The notes beneath the pieces were generated by a model, which did no database searches, was not told the origin of the DNA, and saw only the letters and a list, made by a program, of their open reading frames with translations. From positions 372,001 through 436,000 of the forward strand of contig NZ_CP060140.1 in NCBI RefSeq assembly GCF_022376295.1: a stretch of DNA of 64,000 nt, written 5' to 3'. The position numbers were made by a program, and so were the translations under genes. Below, piece after piece: positions 1 to 9,231 of this stretch. Position 1 is the first letter of the stretch; every line of letters starts with the position of its first letter. This DNA is from Nodularia sphaerocarpa UHCC 0038. GTDB lineage: Bacteria; Cyanobacteriota; Cyanobacteriia; Cyanobacteriales; Nostocaceae.

Positions 1-1
1 A

Positions 2-1624
2 GAATTAATCACTAGGATACAGCATAGAATTCGCCGACCCATTCCTGGGGATGTTTTGCCGAAAATTGTCGTATTTACAAGTTTTGTCCAATCTGGTAAA
101 CAAATTGTCCAACTTTTAGCTAATAGCTTCGGTGCAGAGACAATTGCTAGCCATCAATTGGGCGAACCACGAGAAAAAGTTGCAGAAAACTTAACGAGAT
201 TCCAGAATAATCCTGACTGCTTTATTTTAGTATGCGATCGCTCTGGAGAAGAAGGACTAAACCTGCAATTTGCCGACTGCTTCATTCACTTTGACCTACC
301 TTGGTCTCCGAATAAATTAGAACAAAGAATTGGCAGATTTGACCGCATTGGGAGTAAAATCGGAGTTCAATCTTATGCCTTGCTTGGTCCTTTCTTAGAA
401 GATAGTCCCCAAAATGCTTGGTATCAAGTTCTCAAAAATGGGTTTGACATCTTTGAAAGATCAATCGCCAGTCTACAATTTTATGTAGATGAAAAACTGC
501 AAGAATTAGAAACAGCTTTGTTTCAATCAGGTGCTGCGGGATTATTAGCCATGATTTCGCCAATTCAGCAACAAATCACCGCCGAAACCTTGAAAATTAG
601 CGAACAAACTGCACTGGATGAAATTGATATTCTCGATGAAGAAACCACCCAATATTTTCAAAACCTCGATGATTACGATGCAAGTCATGTAGAAATTAAA
701 CAAGCAGTTGAAGGCTGGATGTGTGACGCACTGGGATTTAAATCAGTTAATAATCCCAACTCAGCAGAAATTAAGCGTTATCAACCCACAACTCGCACAT
801 TGGTTTCTCTAGACGAGTTAAAAACTCACTTTGCGAATAATAATACAGACCAATTTGGGACTTACAATCGCCGGATAGCAAACCAAAATTCTGGTACTAA
901 ACTCTTTCGCATTGGCGAAGGATTAGTAGAAGCACTCGTCAGCCATATAAATTGGGATGATAGAGGTAAAGCTTTTGCTGTCTGGCGCACCGATGAAACT
1001 TGGGATGCGAAAGAAGGTAAAGAATGGTTTGGTTTCCGATTCAATTTTGTAGTAGAAACACATTTAGAAGCCGTCAAGCAAGTTTTAACAACTTACAAAC
1101 TAGATAATTCCCAACTCAAAACCTTGAAGCGGCGAGTTGATGCTTTATTTCCCCCGATGTTAGAAACTATCTTTATTGATAGTCGCTCTAATCCCATGAG
1201 TTTGGTTGAAGATAAATCCCTCTTAAATATTCTCCAACGACCGTATAAAGACAGAAACAGTGATAGAGCTAGAGATTTTAATCTAGCAAAAGAGCGCTTA
1301 GGAATTATTGATGGTTTTGTCGATGCTAGCGAGTGGAAAAATTTCTGCCTTCAAGCCCGTAGTAGTTCTGGAGAATTACTTTTAAACCATCCTAAATTTA
1401 TCGCACTGCACGAAGAATATGCTAAAATTGCCGAGCAGAAATTGAACAAAAAAGTAGAGCAATTAAAACTGCGTTTAAAACGGCAAAAAGATGATTCTGC
1501 ACTCGCTGAAGAATTACAAATAGAAAGTGCATTAAGTACAGCCATTTTAGACGGAATTTGCCAGCCTCAGATTCGGCTTGATTCAGTCGGTTTCATCGTT
1601 GTATCAGGACATAATCCTTTGTAA
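2..1624 (+). CDS. SNF2/RapA-type helicase-related protein, C-terminal part (5' truncated by window edge)
   Basis: The frame is open from the first bases, so the N-terminal ATPase lobe lies upstream of the window; the apparent TTG start at 56 is only internal. What is visible is a superfamily 2 helicase C-terminal lobe: a motif IV-like IVVFTSF stretch, a motif V-like SGEEGLNLQ and a motif VI-like QRIGRFDRIG with the arginine finger region. About 400 further residues follow, rich in charged and helical sequence and without a domain I can name. The layout matches RapA-like or defence-type helicases (DrmD- or DpdE-like proteins are candidates), but the missing N-terminus prevents assignment. A terminator-like hairpin follows the stop. 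Confidence 0.8.
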   Translation, partial: ELITRIQHRIRRPIPGDVLPKIVVFTSFVQSGKQIVQLLANSFGAETIASHQLGEPREKVAENLTRFQNNPDCFILVCDRSGEEGLNLQFADCFIHFDLPWSPNKLEQRIGRFDRIGSKIGVQSYALLGPFLEDSPQNAWYQVLKNGFDIFERSIASLQFYVDEKLQELETALFQSGAAGLLAMISPIQQQITAETLKISEQTALDEIDILDEETTQYFQNLDDYDASHVEIKQAVEGWMCDALGFKSVNNPNSAEIKRYQPTTRTLVSLDELKTHFANNNTDQFGTYNRRIANQNSGTKLFRIGEGLVEALVSHINWDDRGKAFAVWRTDETWDAKEGKEWFGFRFNFVVETHLEAVKQVLTTYKLDNSQLKTLKRRVDALFPPMLETIFIDSRSNPMSLVEDKSLLNILQRPYKDRNSDRARDFNLAKERLGIIDGFVDASEWKNFCLQARSSSGELLLNHPKFIALHEEYAKIAEQKLNKKVEQLKLRLKRQKDDSALAEELQIESALSTAILDGICQPQIRLDSVGFIVVSGHNPL

Positions 1625-1662
1625 AATAGCCCATAATCCTACTAACAAAAACCGCAACTCAG

Positions 1663-1699
1663 ATCCCCGACTTCCTGAAGAAATCGGGGATATTTTTTT
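1663..1699 (+). terminator. Rho-independent terminator after the helicase gene
   Basis: Stem ATCCCCGA (1663-1670) pairs with TCGGGGAT (1684-1691) and is followed by a run of seven T. It starts about 40 bases after the helicase stop codon. The same type of hairpin occurs as a dispersed element in Nostoc genomes, so it may be a repeat that also serves as terminator. Confidence 0.7.
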
Positions 1700-1841
1700 C
1701 CTTCGTCACTTATTTCAAATTCAATACAGTTAATTAAAAAAAACAACCATCTCTTTCTTCTCTCTCCGTGTCCTCTGTGCCTCTGCGGTTCGTTAAAAAA
1801 AGAGTGATAGCCTGAACTAAACCTTATTGGTTAAAGATTTC

Positions 1842-1952
1842 GGCGTTGCTGAAACCAAGTATGAATTTAAATGTAGAGACGTTCCATGGAACGTCTCTAC
1901 AGGGGTTTTGACATCATCACAAATCGTGTTCATACTTCAAATCAGCAACGCC
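1842..1952. mobile_element. MITE-like element with terminal inverted repeats and 8-bp target duplication
   Basis: The 111-bp element has imperfect 24-bp terminal inverted repeats that begin GGCGTTGCTGA and end in AGTATGAA (1842-1865 against 1929-1952). It is flanked on both sides by the 8-bp direct repeat AAGATTTC (1834-1841 and 1953-1960), which is what a transposition target duplication looks like. Its centre is a perfect 30-bp palindrome at 1872-1901 around CCATGG. It encodes no transposase, so it would need one in trans; the parent IS family is not identifiable from here. Confidence 0.8.
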
Positions 1953-2271
1953 AAGATTTCCCTATATAAATTAAAGTACATATTTCGCAAATATCTAATA
2001 GTTGAGTAAAAAGCGACAAATTAAGGGATAATTTCTCATGAAATAGAAACTTGTTAAAATGAAAATCACGCATATCATACTAAAGAAAGTTTTTAAGTAA
2101 CTTTTTGTTAATTTATGACTGTAGTGAAACAATACTTAATCTTCATAAAGTTATAAATCCCTTTATTAAGTTTTTAATAATAGTTGTCTCAGCTTGTATA
2201 TTCAGACGTAATCTGTCGCCTAAATTGTGTAATCTAAAAACAACTAAGCTAATGATAAACTTGAGGTCTTA

Positions 2272-2484
2272 ATGACTCCTAAAATTCTGCGCCAGCTTTG
2301 GTCTGTAGTTGAAAATTCTCAAACCAAGATTCTCTTGCAGATGGACGATGCTAGCTTGGTACAATGGCTGGTAAAACAGACTACAAAGCAAGCATTGTTA
2401 GATCCCAACGAAACTGATTACCTGAGTGACTACGTTCAATCCCGGCTCACCCTCATACGTGATCTTGCTTATGAACGCCAGTAA
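2272..2484 (+). CDS. Small conserved hypothetical protein (70 aa)
   Basis: A soluble, helix-rich 70-residue protein with no signal peptide or membrane segment. A GAGG ribosome binding site at 2263-2266 sits five bases before the ATG, which supports translation. I recall similar short proteins in other filamentous cyanobacteria, but no function is known to me. It is followed, tail to tail, by ribD after a short gap. Base composition matches its neighbours. It could have a regulatory role given its size, but nothing in the sequence shows this. Confidence 0.6.
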   Translation: MTPKILRQLWSVVENSQTKILLQMDDASLVQWLVKQTTKQALLDPNETDYLSDYVQSRLTLIRDLAYERQ

Positions 2485-2530
2485 TCAAGCCCACAGACAA
2501 TAGTCAAAACTATTGGCTATGGACTATGAA

Positions 2531-3763
2531 TTATGAGTTTTTTTGAGGCAAATAACCCTCAACCAAGCAATCAGAACCGACAACACGCCAACGAACCCGT
2601 TCCAAGTTCAGGGCTTCGGTCATGATCGTAAAACCTAAATCACCCACAGGGGTAGCAGCATGACTACCACCAATGATTTTAGGAGCAATAAAAGCCAGAA
2701 TTTTTTGTACTGCACCTTGAGCGATCGCACTGGCGGCCAAAGTACCACCACACTCCCATAAAACGCTACAAAAGCCGCGATCGTATAAATTGGTCATAAC
2801 CAAATCTGGTGTCAGGGATGCTAATTCTACCACATCAACTCCCTGTTGGCGCAAGAAATTTTGGACTTCAGGAGAGCTACCCTCCTCGGTGAACACCACA
2901 GTCGGAGCCTCCGCAGTTTGCCACAGGCGGGCATCTTCAGGCAAGTTGAGCTGACGACTCATCACCACCCGCAAAGGATTATGCGCTCCTACCTGATGAC
3001 TAGTTAAGTAAGGATTATCTTTTCGGACTGTATTACCACCGACAATTATCGCATCACACCCGGCGCGTAGTTGATGAACTTCACTACGAGCATCTTGGTT
3101 TGTCACCCAAGCACTGTGACCAGAGGTAGTAGCAATTTTGCCATCTAAAGTCATGGCGTATTTCAAAATCCCCAAAGGTCGTTTATAGAGAATGCGGTGA
3201 ATAAAAGCTTCATTGAGTTGATAACAGGCTTCAGCTTCTACGCCGACAACAACCTCTACACCAGCCGCACGTAAACGAGCAATACCGCCGCCACCGACCA
3301 AAGGATTCGGGTCAACTATACCAACGACTACCTTCGCCACACCAGCTGCGATTAACGCTTCCGAACAAGGGGGAGTGCGTCCGTAATGATTACAAGGTTC
3401 AAGATTAACGTAGACTGTCGCTCCACGAGCGCGATTTTCTTGAGTAGAGTCCGCGCCCACACCTGCTGCTTTCAAGGCAAAAACCTCTGCATGAGGCTCA
3501 CCCGCACAGGGATGAAACCCTTCCCCAACTATCTCGCCATCTTTGACAACCACCGCCCCGACTAGGGGATTAGGTGAAGTGCGACCCAAAGCACGACGCG
3601 CCAGTGTCAAACACCGTTGCATCATCGCCCGGTCAAAATCAGTGCCTATTTTCTGTTTTTCTGCTGAATCAGATTCAACAGGCGAGGGTAATATCAGCCC
3701 ATTTTCCTGAGTATCATTGGTTAGAGATACATTTGCTTGAGCAACCACTGGGAAATTATCCAT
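2531..3763 (-). CDS. ribD: Bifunctional riboflavin biosynthesis deaminase/reductase RibD
   Basis: Catalyses two steps of riboflavin synthesis: deamination of the pyrimidine product of GTP cyclohydrolase II, then reduction of the ribose side chain with NADPH. The N-terminal deaminase domain shows the zinc motif HAEVFAL and, further on, the PCNHYGRTPPC cluster. The C-terminal reductase domain begins near PLGILKYAMTLDGKIA and includes the VGGNTVRKDNP segment. The frame could start at a TTG at 3868, but the ATG at 3763 gives about 410 residues, closer to family size, and is preferred. About 55 residues precede the deaminase domain, rather long for the family. It stands alone here; no FMN riboswitch is evident upstream. 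Confidence 0.9.
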   Translation of the reverse strand: MDNFPVVAQANVSLTNDTQENGLILPSPVESDSAEKQKIGTDFDRAMMQRCLTLARRALGRTSPNPLVGAVVVKDGEIVGEGFHPCAGEPHAEVFALKAAGVGADSTQENRARGATVYVNLEPCNHYGRTPPCSEALIAAGVAKVVVGIVDPNPLVGGGGIARLRAAGVEVVVGVEAEACYQLNEAFIHRILYKRPLGILKYAMTLDGKIATTSGHSAWVTNQDARSEVHQLRAGCDAIIVGGNTVRKDNPYLTSHQVGAHNPLRVVMSRQLNLPEDARLWQTAEAPTVVFTEEGSSPEVQNFLRQQGVDVVELASLTPDLVMTNLYDRGFCSVLWECGGTLAASAIAQGAVQKILAFIAPKIIGGSHAATPVGDLGFTIMTEALNLERVRWRVVGSDCLVEGYLPQKNS

Positions 3764-3924
3764 AATTTTGGGCCGTACTTTCAATATTTTGCACACTATG
3801 ATGCTGTGATGTTGATACTTCAACAGTAATATCCAGGTTGATTGTTTGCTATGTGGTATCTTACTCAACTCTAGCGTGAGTCAAAATTGCCAGTGCTTAC
3901 CTAAGTATGAAGCCCAGATATTGC

Positions 3925-5868
3925 TCAAAAATAGACAGAGCCTTCTCCTAGCAGACGGAATTCAAATAGCTCCTCTTGTTTTGGCATCTCGTTTATAACT
4001 TGGTTTACTACATTGATAAAATCAGTCACAGGGAATCCTTCACCTTGACTTTGAGCAAATTTAATCATTTGCTCAATGAAATCTTGTTTATTATGTTGGT
4101 AAGCAGTTGGGATAATTAATGATACCAATGAATAGTTACTTTGCTCAATTGCTATTCCAATCGCATTGCACCAAGTTTCAACATCACCGCTATTGATTAA
4201 AGCAGCAATTAGAAAAGGTATAAATGCATTATCTTGGCTGCCATTTTTTGACTCTAAAACACCTAAATTAAACCAAGCATTACTACATAAAGCGTCGTAA
4301 GTGAGAGCTTCTTGTAATGTCTGTTTGCATTCAAAAATTGAGAATTTATCATCAACAGTAGAAAGTTTGATTGCTGTAACAGTATTGCGTTTTTGCTGAT
4401 TACAACCCAATATTCTGATAATCCATTCAAGTATGTAAGCTTTCAGTTCCCATTCTGGTTCAAATCCTGTCTGAGATTCTAAATAAGTTTTAAAGGCTTC
4501 TAAGGATTCGTAATATTTACCTGCAAACATCAATGCATCAGCATATAAAGCGCCACAAATACCCTCCTGACCAAGGTTAATTGCGCGTTCATAGAATTTT
4601 AAGGAAAGGGAATATCTTTTACTTTCAAATAAAATCCCTGCTAATTCACGGCAAAAATATGGTTTTTCTAAATATTCAGGATAACACTTAATTGCTTGCT
4701 TGTAGTGATGCAAAGCTAATCTTTTTAAGTCTCTAGATGTCAGGTAATTTCCTAAATTGTAGTGGGTAGTAGCTAAATGACAACTATCACCTAGTTTTAC
4801 TGCTCTTGCAATTGCATTTACTAAAAATTGATGGAGATAATTATGGTCACTTTCAGACAGGAAATATCTTTGTGATAAAGCAGGTATTGCCAACATTTGA
4901 GCAGTAATACAAGCTTCTTTTACCGAAAGTCTTTCTGAAAGTTGTAAAGCTTCTATTATGCGCCGCGCCCTAATCATACAATTAACTGCTATCATAACTA
5001 TTTCTGGTTGAGTTATGATAGATGAGTTAGGAGCAACTTCAGTTAATATTATTGCAGCTATATTAGAGTGACCTGCATTTTCTAAAACAATAGCAATTCC
5101 AACAAATATGTCGTATGGTAACTTCGATGTATCTATAGTATTGGTCTCATTTTTCTGGTTTTTCTTATGTTGACGGGTATGAAGTGTAAAACCAGTACCA
5201 CTAGCAAGGTAAATTTCAATTTTATTATTGTCAATCGTAATATTTCCATGAGCTTGGTGTTGTTCAATGTAACTACTAATTTGTATTAAATTTGATAAGT
5301 TATTTAATATTTTGTTAATCTCTAACTCTATTTTTACAGACAATACATTATGAATCAATTCCTCTTTGCATTTGATGATGAATTTAATAGGAGGTGTGAA
5401 TTGAGGGGATTTTAACTGTCTAAATGCATCTAACTCAGAAACTAATCGAATTGCAGTTTTCTCTTGCCATTCATCTTCTACAGAAAATCGAAAAGTAATC
5501 TCTTGTTTTGCATTTCTACCGTAATAAGGATCGTAAGTATGAAACCACTTTACATAAATTTTGCCAGTATAAGCGTGGTAGTTAACAATAAGAACTGGTA
5601 AATCCAATAACTGGTAGTACTGACAAGTAGTAATTTTAATTTTAACAGCAAGAGCAACATTTAATTTTGTTTCATCTGTTCCTTTCAGTTGGACAAAGAA
5701 CATTTTACCTGTGGTAAATCCATCTTTGTCGAATATTTCTACCCTACCGTCTAGCCCATACTCAGGCGGGGGAATTGGTTCAAATATCCACTCTGAAGGT
5801 AGTTTTCCAGAGAAAGCTTGACGTGATTCTTGTTCTAACTGATGTTTACGAGGTCTTTGAGGCAACAT
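3925..5868 (-). CDS. DUF4365-like (nuclease-fold) protein with C-terminal TPR repeats
   Basis: 647 residues. The first ~130 residues look like DUF4365, a restriction-endonuclease-like fold: E14 in the first helix, D40 in YGLDGRVEI, then FFVQLKGT with the Q60-x-K62 pair, i.e. an E...D...QxK pattern. A low-complexity middle region is followed, at about 360-520, by helical repeats of TPR type (NLGNYLTSRDLKRLALHHYKQA, then two or more further units). DUF4365 proteins are often found near phage-defence genes, but here the neighbours are ribD and mreD, so a defence role is only a guess. It is AT-richer than its neighbours and stands alone, possibly an acquired gene. Confidence 0.65.
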   Translation of the reverse strand: MLPQRPRKHQLEQESRQAFSGKLPSEWIFEPIPPPEYGLDGRVEIFDKDGFTTGKMFFVQLKGTDETKLNVALAVKIKITTCQYYQLLDLPVLIVNYHAYTGKIYVKWFHTYDPYYGRNAKQEITFRFSVEDEWQEKTAIRLVSELDAFRQLKSPQFTPPIKFIIKCKEELIHNVLSVKIELEINKILNNLSNLIQISSYIEQHQAHGNITIDNNKIEIYLASGTGFTLHTRQHKKNQKNETNTIDTSKLPYDIFVGIAIVLENAGHSNIAAIILTEVAPNSSIITQPEIVMIAVNCMIRARRIIEALQLSERLSVKEACITAQMLAIPALSQRYFLSESDHNYLHQFLVNAIARAVKLGDSCHLATTHYNLGNYLTSRDLKRLALHHYKQAIKCYPEYLEKPYFCRELAGILFESKRYSLSLKFYERAINLGQEGICGALYADALMFAGKYYESLEAFKTYLESQTGFEPEWELKAYILEWIIRILGCNQQKRNTVTAIKLSTVDDKFSIFECKQTLQEALTYDALCSNAWFNLGVLESKNGSQDNAFIPFLIAALINSGDVETWCNAIGIAIEQSNYSLVSLIIPTAYQHNKQDFIEQMIKFAQSQGEGFPVTDFINVVNQVINEMPKQEELFEFRLLGEGSVYF

Positions 5869-6010
5869 TATATATTTGGATAAAGTTAGTTTCAGCTAAA
5901 TTTTTCAAATTAAACTAAGTAAGTCGGCTAGAAAAATTCTAGGTATATGAATAAATGTAAATTATCCGTACTCTGGTCAGATTAAATTTGAAACCCTAAT
6001 TTTTAGGTTA

Positions 6011-6070
6011 GTCCGCGACGGCGGACTTCCCTCCGGGAAGCCGCTACGCGTCTTGTTTGTGTAGCCGCAA
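6011..6070. repeat. Dispersed palindromic repeat fragment
   Basis: GTCCGC-GACG-GCGGAC (6011-6026) is a perfect short hairpin, followed by a second (TTCCC/GGGAA) and the TTGTTTGTGTAG tail that also ends the larger repeat array at 61110-61145. It appears to be a truncated member of the family described at 33551, 54046, 59534 and 60781. Confidence 0.6.
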
Positions 6071-6128
6071 CTTCCAGCCTGGACTAGGTGCAAGATGTGA
6101 GCTAAACTAATCCCCCAATCCCTATTCC

Positions 6129-6767
6129 CTAACCCTGCTCTAACAATTTCATCTTTTGCCACCAAAGATTTAAGGGAAAATAAATTACAGGGGCCCAAAG
6201 ACTACTGAGAATGGCAGAAGCCAGAGCGCCCCGTTGATAATATGCCCAAATATATTCCACTTTGCGTAGGCTTGACCCGCCGTAGTCATTGGCCATCAAA
6301 CTTAATTGCAATCCAAAGATAGTTTCTGCCACAACTGCCATCACAAAGACAATTAAAGCAATAGAAATAAAATCTTCTTGGATAAAACGCTGCTTTTTCA
6401 GCACACTAGTCAAAAAACCAACGCAACCCAGAGTAATCGCATGGGTAGGGTCAGGTGATGTCATAGCATCTTGAAGTAGTCCCAGAACTATCCCGGCGAA
6501 TATTCCTTCCCAGACTGAGCGCTTCACACTCCAAGCCACCACCCAAATTAACAGCCAATTAGGCCCAATTCCCAATAATTCCATTCCCAAAAAGCGGGTT
6601 GGTAACATCAGCAAACAAAACAGCACAGATCCAACCGTTACTGCCCAATTTAGCAGTGTCAGGATACCGGGATGCCAGGAAGCAACACGGTGATTGAACA
6701 TGGAAAATTTTCGCTTTGGCGCTTTAGGCTTGCTATGCCTGCGATCGCTAAATGAAGGCATCTTCAT
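6129..6767 (-). CDS. mreD: Rod-shape-determining protein MreD
   Basis: Integral inner-membrane protein of the elongasome that, with MreB and MreC, guides lateral peptidoglycan synthesis. The 212-residue protein has a basic cytoplasmic N-terminus and about five hydrophobic segments, with the charged KKQRF loop in the middle. It is the last gene of an mreB-mreC-mreD series on the minus strand, 68 bases after mreC, which is the standard order and the main support for the name, since MreD sequences are poorly conserved. The first ATG gives the full frame; a start at residue 3 or 23 is also possible. Confidence 0.85.
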   Translation of the reverse strand: MKMPSFSDRRHSKPKAPKRKFSMFNHRVASWHPGILTLLNWAVTVGSVLFCLLMLPTRFLGMELLGIGPNWLLIWVVAWSVKRSVWEGIFAGIVLGLLQDAMTSPDPTHAITLGCVGFLTSVLKKQRFIQEDFISIALIVFVMAVVAETIFGLQLSLMANDYGGSSLRKVEYIWAYYQRGALASAILSSLWAPVIYFPLNLWWQKMKLLEQG

Positions 6768-6835
6768 TATGATTCGAGATTTTCAAGAATCTCACTAAAG
6801 TTTTGGTTTGCCAATTCTGGGTTTCTCCACTATGC

Positions 6836-7597
6836 CTAATCGCCAGCCGGCGCGGGATATACAGCTACCCAATCCAATGACAATATCGGCGGTAAAAGCT
6901 CAACTTGTGCCACTGATGCTGGAGATTGCTTTAAATTTACAGACTTAACTCGTCCTACTGGCACACCAGCAGGAAATTTCTGACTATAGGTAGATGTAGA
7001 AATTAAATCTCCTACTCTAACATTTGGAACTTTTTCATAAAACTCCAGCACAGCTTCCGCCGAAGAATCTCCCCGCAAAACACCCTTGGCGGACGAGCGG
7101 TTAATTGTTACACCCACTTGACTCTTGAGGTCACTAATTAACAACACACGACTAGTATTAGGAGTGACATTCTCTATCAAACCCACCAAGCCGCCATCCG
7201 TTTTGACAATAAAGCCTTCCTTAATGCCCGCATTTGAGCCACGATTCAGAGTAACTTGTTGCCACCAGTGGTCAGCACTACGTCCCACTACCCTCGCTAG
7301 AATTGGGCGTGATGAGAGAGGGGCTTTCTCAACGTAACCTAATAAATTTTTGAGCTTTTGATTTTGATTTTCTAAATCAGCTATACGCGCTTGCAACTCC
7401 AAGAAGCGGGCATCATTCAGACGTTCTTCTGGACTTGGCCCTGTTTGTAACATTTGCAACGGACGGCTGACAACTTGATACATTTCCAGGACTAAATGAC
7501 CCTGAGTCTGTCTTAACATCCAGGCACTACTCATTACTACAGTTAGTAACCCGAATCGTAGTAATTTACTATCCCACCAACGACGTGTAGTAACCAT
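6836..7597 (-). CDS. mreC: Rod-shape-determining protein MreC
   Basis: Bitopic periplasmic scaffold protein of the cell-elongation complex. The 253 residues show a short basic N-terminus, one membrane span at about 10-30, a coiled coil at about 60-85 (LQARIADLENQNQKLKNLL) and the beta-rich MreC core with ARVVGRSADHWWQQVTLNRG, then GFIVKTDGGLVG and the typical C-terminal VGRVKSVN strand. It lies between mreB and mreD, but a 250-bp gap with a MITE-like repeat separates it from mreB, so the three genes may not be one simple transcript. Confidence 0.93.
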   Translation of the reverse strand: MVTTRRWWDSKLLRFGLLTVVMSSAWMLRQTQGHLVLEMYQVVSRPLQMLQTGPSPEERLNDARFLELQARIADLENQNQKLKNLLGYVEKAPLSSRPILARVVGRSADHWWQQVTLNRGSNAGIKEGFIVKTDGGLVGLIENVTPNTSRVLLISDLKSQVGVTINRSSAKGVLRGDSSAEAVLEFYEKVPNVRVGDLISTSTYSQKFPAGVPVGRVKSVNLKQSPASVAQVELLPPILSLDWVAVYPAPAGD

Positions 7598-7640
7598 CTA
7601 TACCTAAGTTTATCAATTCCAAAAATATTAGCTTCTGATT

Positions 7641-7787
7641 AGGGACTTCCAAATAAAAAAACACCCAATTACCCAAAGTAAAAACCTCACTTCGACAAGC
7701 TCAGTGACCACTCAAAGTCTCATAACTCGGTGTCCTCTGTGCCTCTGTGGTTAGTTTATTTGGATAATTCATTTCTTGGAAGTCCCT
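7641..7787. mobile_element. MITE-like dispersed repeat between mreB and mreC
   Basis: About 147 bp bounded by the inverted repeats AGGGACTTCC (7641-7650) and GGAAGTCCCT (7778-7787), with TTA possibly duplicated at both ends. The interior carries the TGTCCTCTGTGCCTCTG segment also seen near 1767 and, degenerate, near 42680. No coding capacity. It sits inside the mre series. Confidence 0.6.
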
Positions 7788-7850
7788 TAAATTCTATGGA
7801 CATGAAACTCAAATCTGACCCCCACAGAACCCAATATCGGTTTTTGCTGA

Positions 7851-8894
7851 CTAACTATTGCCATAACGCCCACTAAGAACACGTTCTAGTTGTTCAAAAT
7901 TTTCTAAGACACGACCTGTTCCCAGCACAACACAACAGAGAGGATCAGCAGCAATGTGGGTGACAATTCCTGTTTCATGGCTAATTAGGGTATCTATGCC
8001 TCTGATCAAAGCACCACCACCAGCTATCATAATTCCTCTGTCAATAATGTCTGAAGCCAATTCTGGAGGCGTGCGTTCCAGTGTCCGCTTCACAGCTTCG
8101 ATGATCACTCCTAGCGGTTCCAACATACATTCACGAATTTCTGCCCCTTTGAGTGTGACAGTTCTTGGTAAACCAGAAAGCAAGTGTATGCCTCGGACTT
8201 CCATGATGGCATCCTTATCATAATCAGTCGGATAAGCCGAACCAATGCGAATCTTGATATCTTCAGCAGTCCATTCTCCAATCACCAAGTTATGAACTCT
8301 TTTCAGATGCATAATGATGGATTCAGTTAGTTCATCACCAGCGATGCGTACTGATTCACTGATTACAGTACCCTGGAAACTCAGCACGGCAACTTCTGTT
8401 GTGCCGCCACCAATATCAACAATCATATTGCCTGTTGCCTCGGAAATAGGTAGCCCAGCTCCTATTGCTGCTGCCATTGGCTCATCAATTAAATACACTT
8501 CTCTGGCCCCTGCTTGGGCGGCTGCATCCATTACAGCACGTCTTTCTACCCCTGTAACACCACTGGGTATACCAATGACAATTCGCGGTGAAATCAGTGA
8601 TTTACCCCCGTTTACACGTTGGATAAAGTGTTTTAACATCAGCTCGGCTGTATCAAAATCAGCGATCACTCCATCACGCAAGGGACGGAGAGCAATCACA
8701 TTTCCCGGTGTACGTCCGAGCATTTTTTTGGCTTCTTCTCCCACTGCCAGTGCTATCTTTTTGTTTTGATCAATAGCAACTACTGAAGGTTCTTGGAGTA
8801 CAATGCCTTTACCAGATACATAAACTAGGGTGTTGGCAGTACCGAGATCGATACCCATATCCCATGATGAGCGAAAGTTCCTAAAAAGCCCCAC
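7851..8894 (-). CDS. mreB: Rod-shape-determining protein MreB (bacterial actin)
   Basis: ATP-binding actin homologue that forms membrane-bound filaments and positions peptidoglycan synthesis. The 347-residue protein has the family hallmarks: phosphate-1 loop GIDLGTANTLVY near residues 15-26, IGIPSGVTGVERRAV, the phosphate-2 loop DIGGGTTEVAVLS and the adenosine motif IAGGGALIRGI. Length is typical. It is the first gene of the mre series and is transcribed away from ssb; the 337-bp space between them should hold both promoters. Confidence 0.97.
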   Translation of the reverse strand: MGLFRNFRSSWDMGIDLGTANTLVYVSGKGIVLQEPSVVAIDQNKKIALAVGEEAKKMLGRTPGNVIALRPLRDGVIADFDTAELMLKHFIQRVNGGKSLISPRIVIGIPSGVTGVERRAVMDAAAQAGAREVYLIDEPMAAAIGAGLPISEATGNMIVDIGGGTTEVAVLSFQGTVISESVRIAGDELTESIIMHLKRVHNLVIGEWTAEDIKIRIGSAYPTDYDKDAIMEVRGIHLLSGLPRTVTLKGAEIRECMLEPLGVIIEAVKRTLERTPPELASDIIDRGIMIAGGGALIRGIDTLISHETGIVTHIAADPLCCVVLGTGRVLENFEQLERVLSGRYGNS

Positions 8895-9231
8895 GCGTTT
8901 CTACGCCCCTTTTTTACGATACTTGTTGGCTAAAAACTGTTAGAGTTAATAGTGCTGGATTTTATTATGTTTTGCAGTTTGAGTCCAGCAGTCCAGCTAT
9001 ATTTGTGATCACCTTTAGCAATCTTTGCTAGGTGTTAAGTGTCCATGTTGTTGATATTTATTCTCTAACTACTGGAATATATCCGTATAGTTTTTCATTT
9101 GTCTAAGTCATTTATCTCATTTTTATACGCAGTTTTACTGTTAAGTTTTTAACATATTTTCAAATAGCTTCACAATTAGCTATGATCACAATCAAAATAT
9201 ATCAGTAATTTTGTACTAAAAGGTCAGAGCC
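8895..9231. other. Divergent promoter region between mreB and ssb
   Basis: 337 bases without a reading frame or clear repeat. AT-rich stretches upstream of both genes are compatible with promoters, but I cannot assign -10/-35 boxes with confidence. Confidence 0.4.

Larger units (their letters stand above)
1625..2271. other. Intergenic region with repeats, no convincing gene
   Basis: It holds the terminator hairpin, a copy of a dispersed repeat around 1734-1800 (poly-A side, then TGTCCTCTGTGCCTCTG), the MITE-like element at 1842-1952, and about 300 bases of AT-rich sequence that presumably contain the promoter of the small gene at 2272. The 60-codon frame at 1827-2009 lies across the MITE and is not taken as a gene. 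Confidence 0.6.

Noticed and set aside
1827..2009. 60-aa ORF
   Set aside because: It spans the MITE-like element and its palindrome; start and end are outside any gene context.
2531..3868. FMN riboswitch upstream of ribD
   Set aside because: The short leader shows none of the conserved RFN elements I would expect.
8314..8769. 151-aa plus-strand frame inside mreB
   Set aside because: Antisense shadow of a highly conserved gene.
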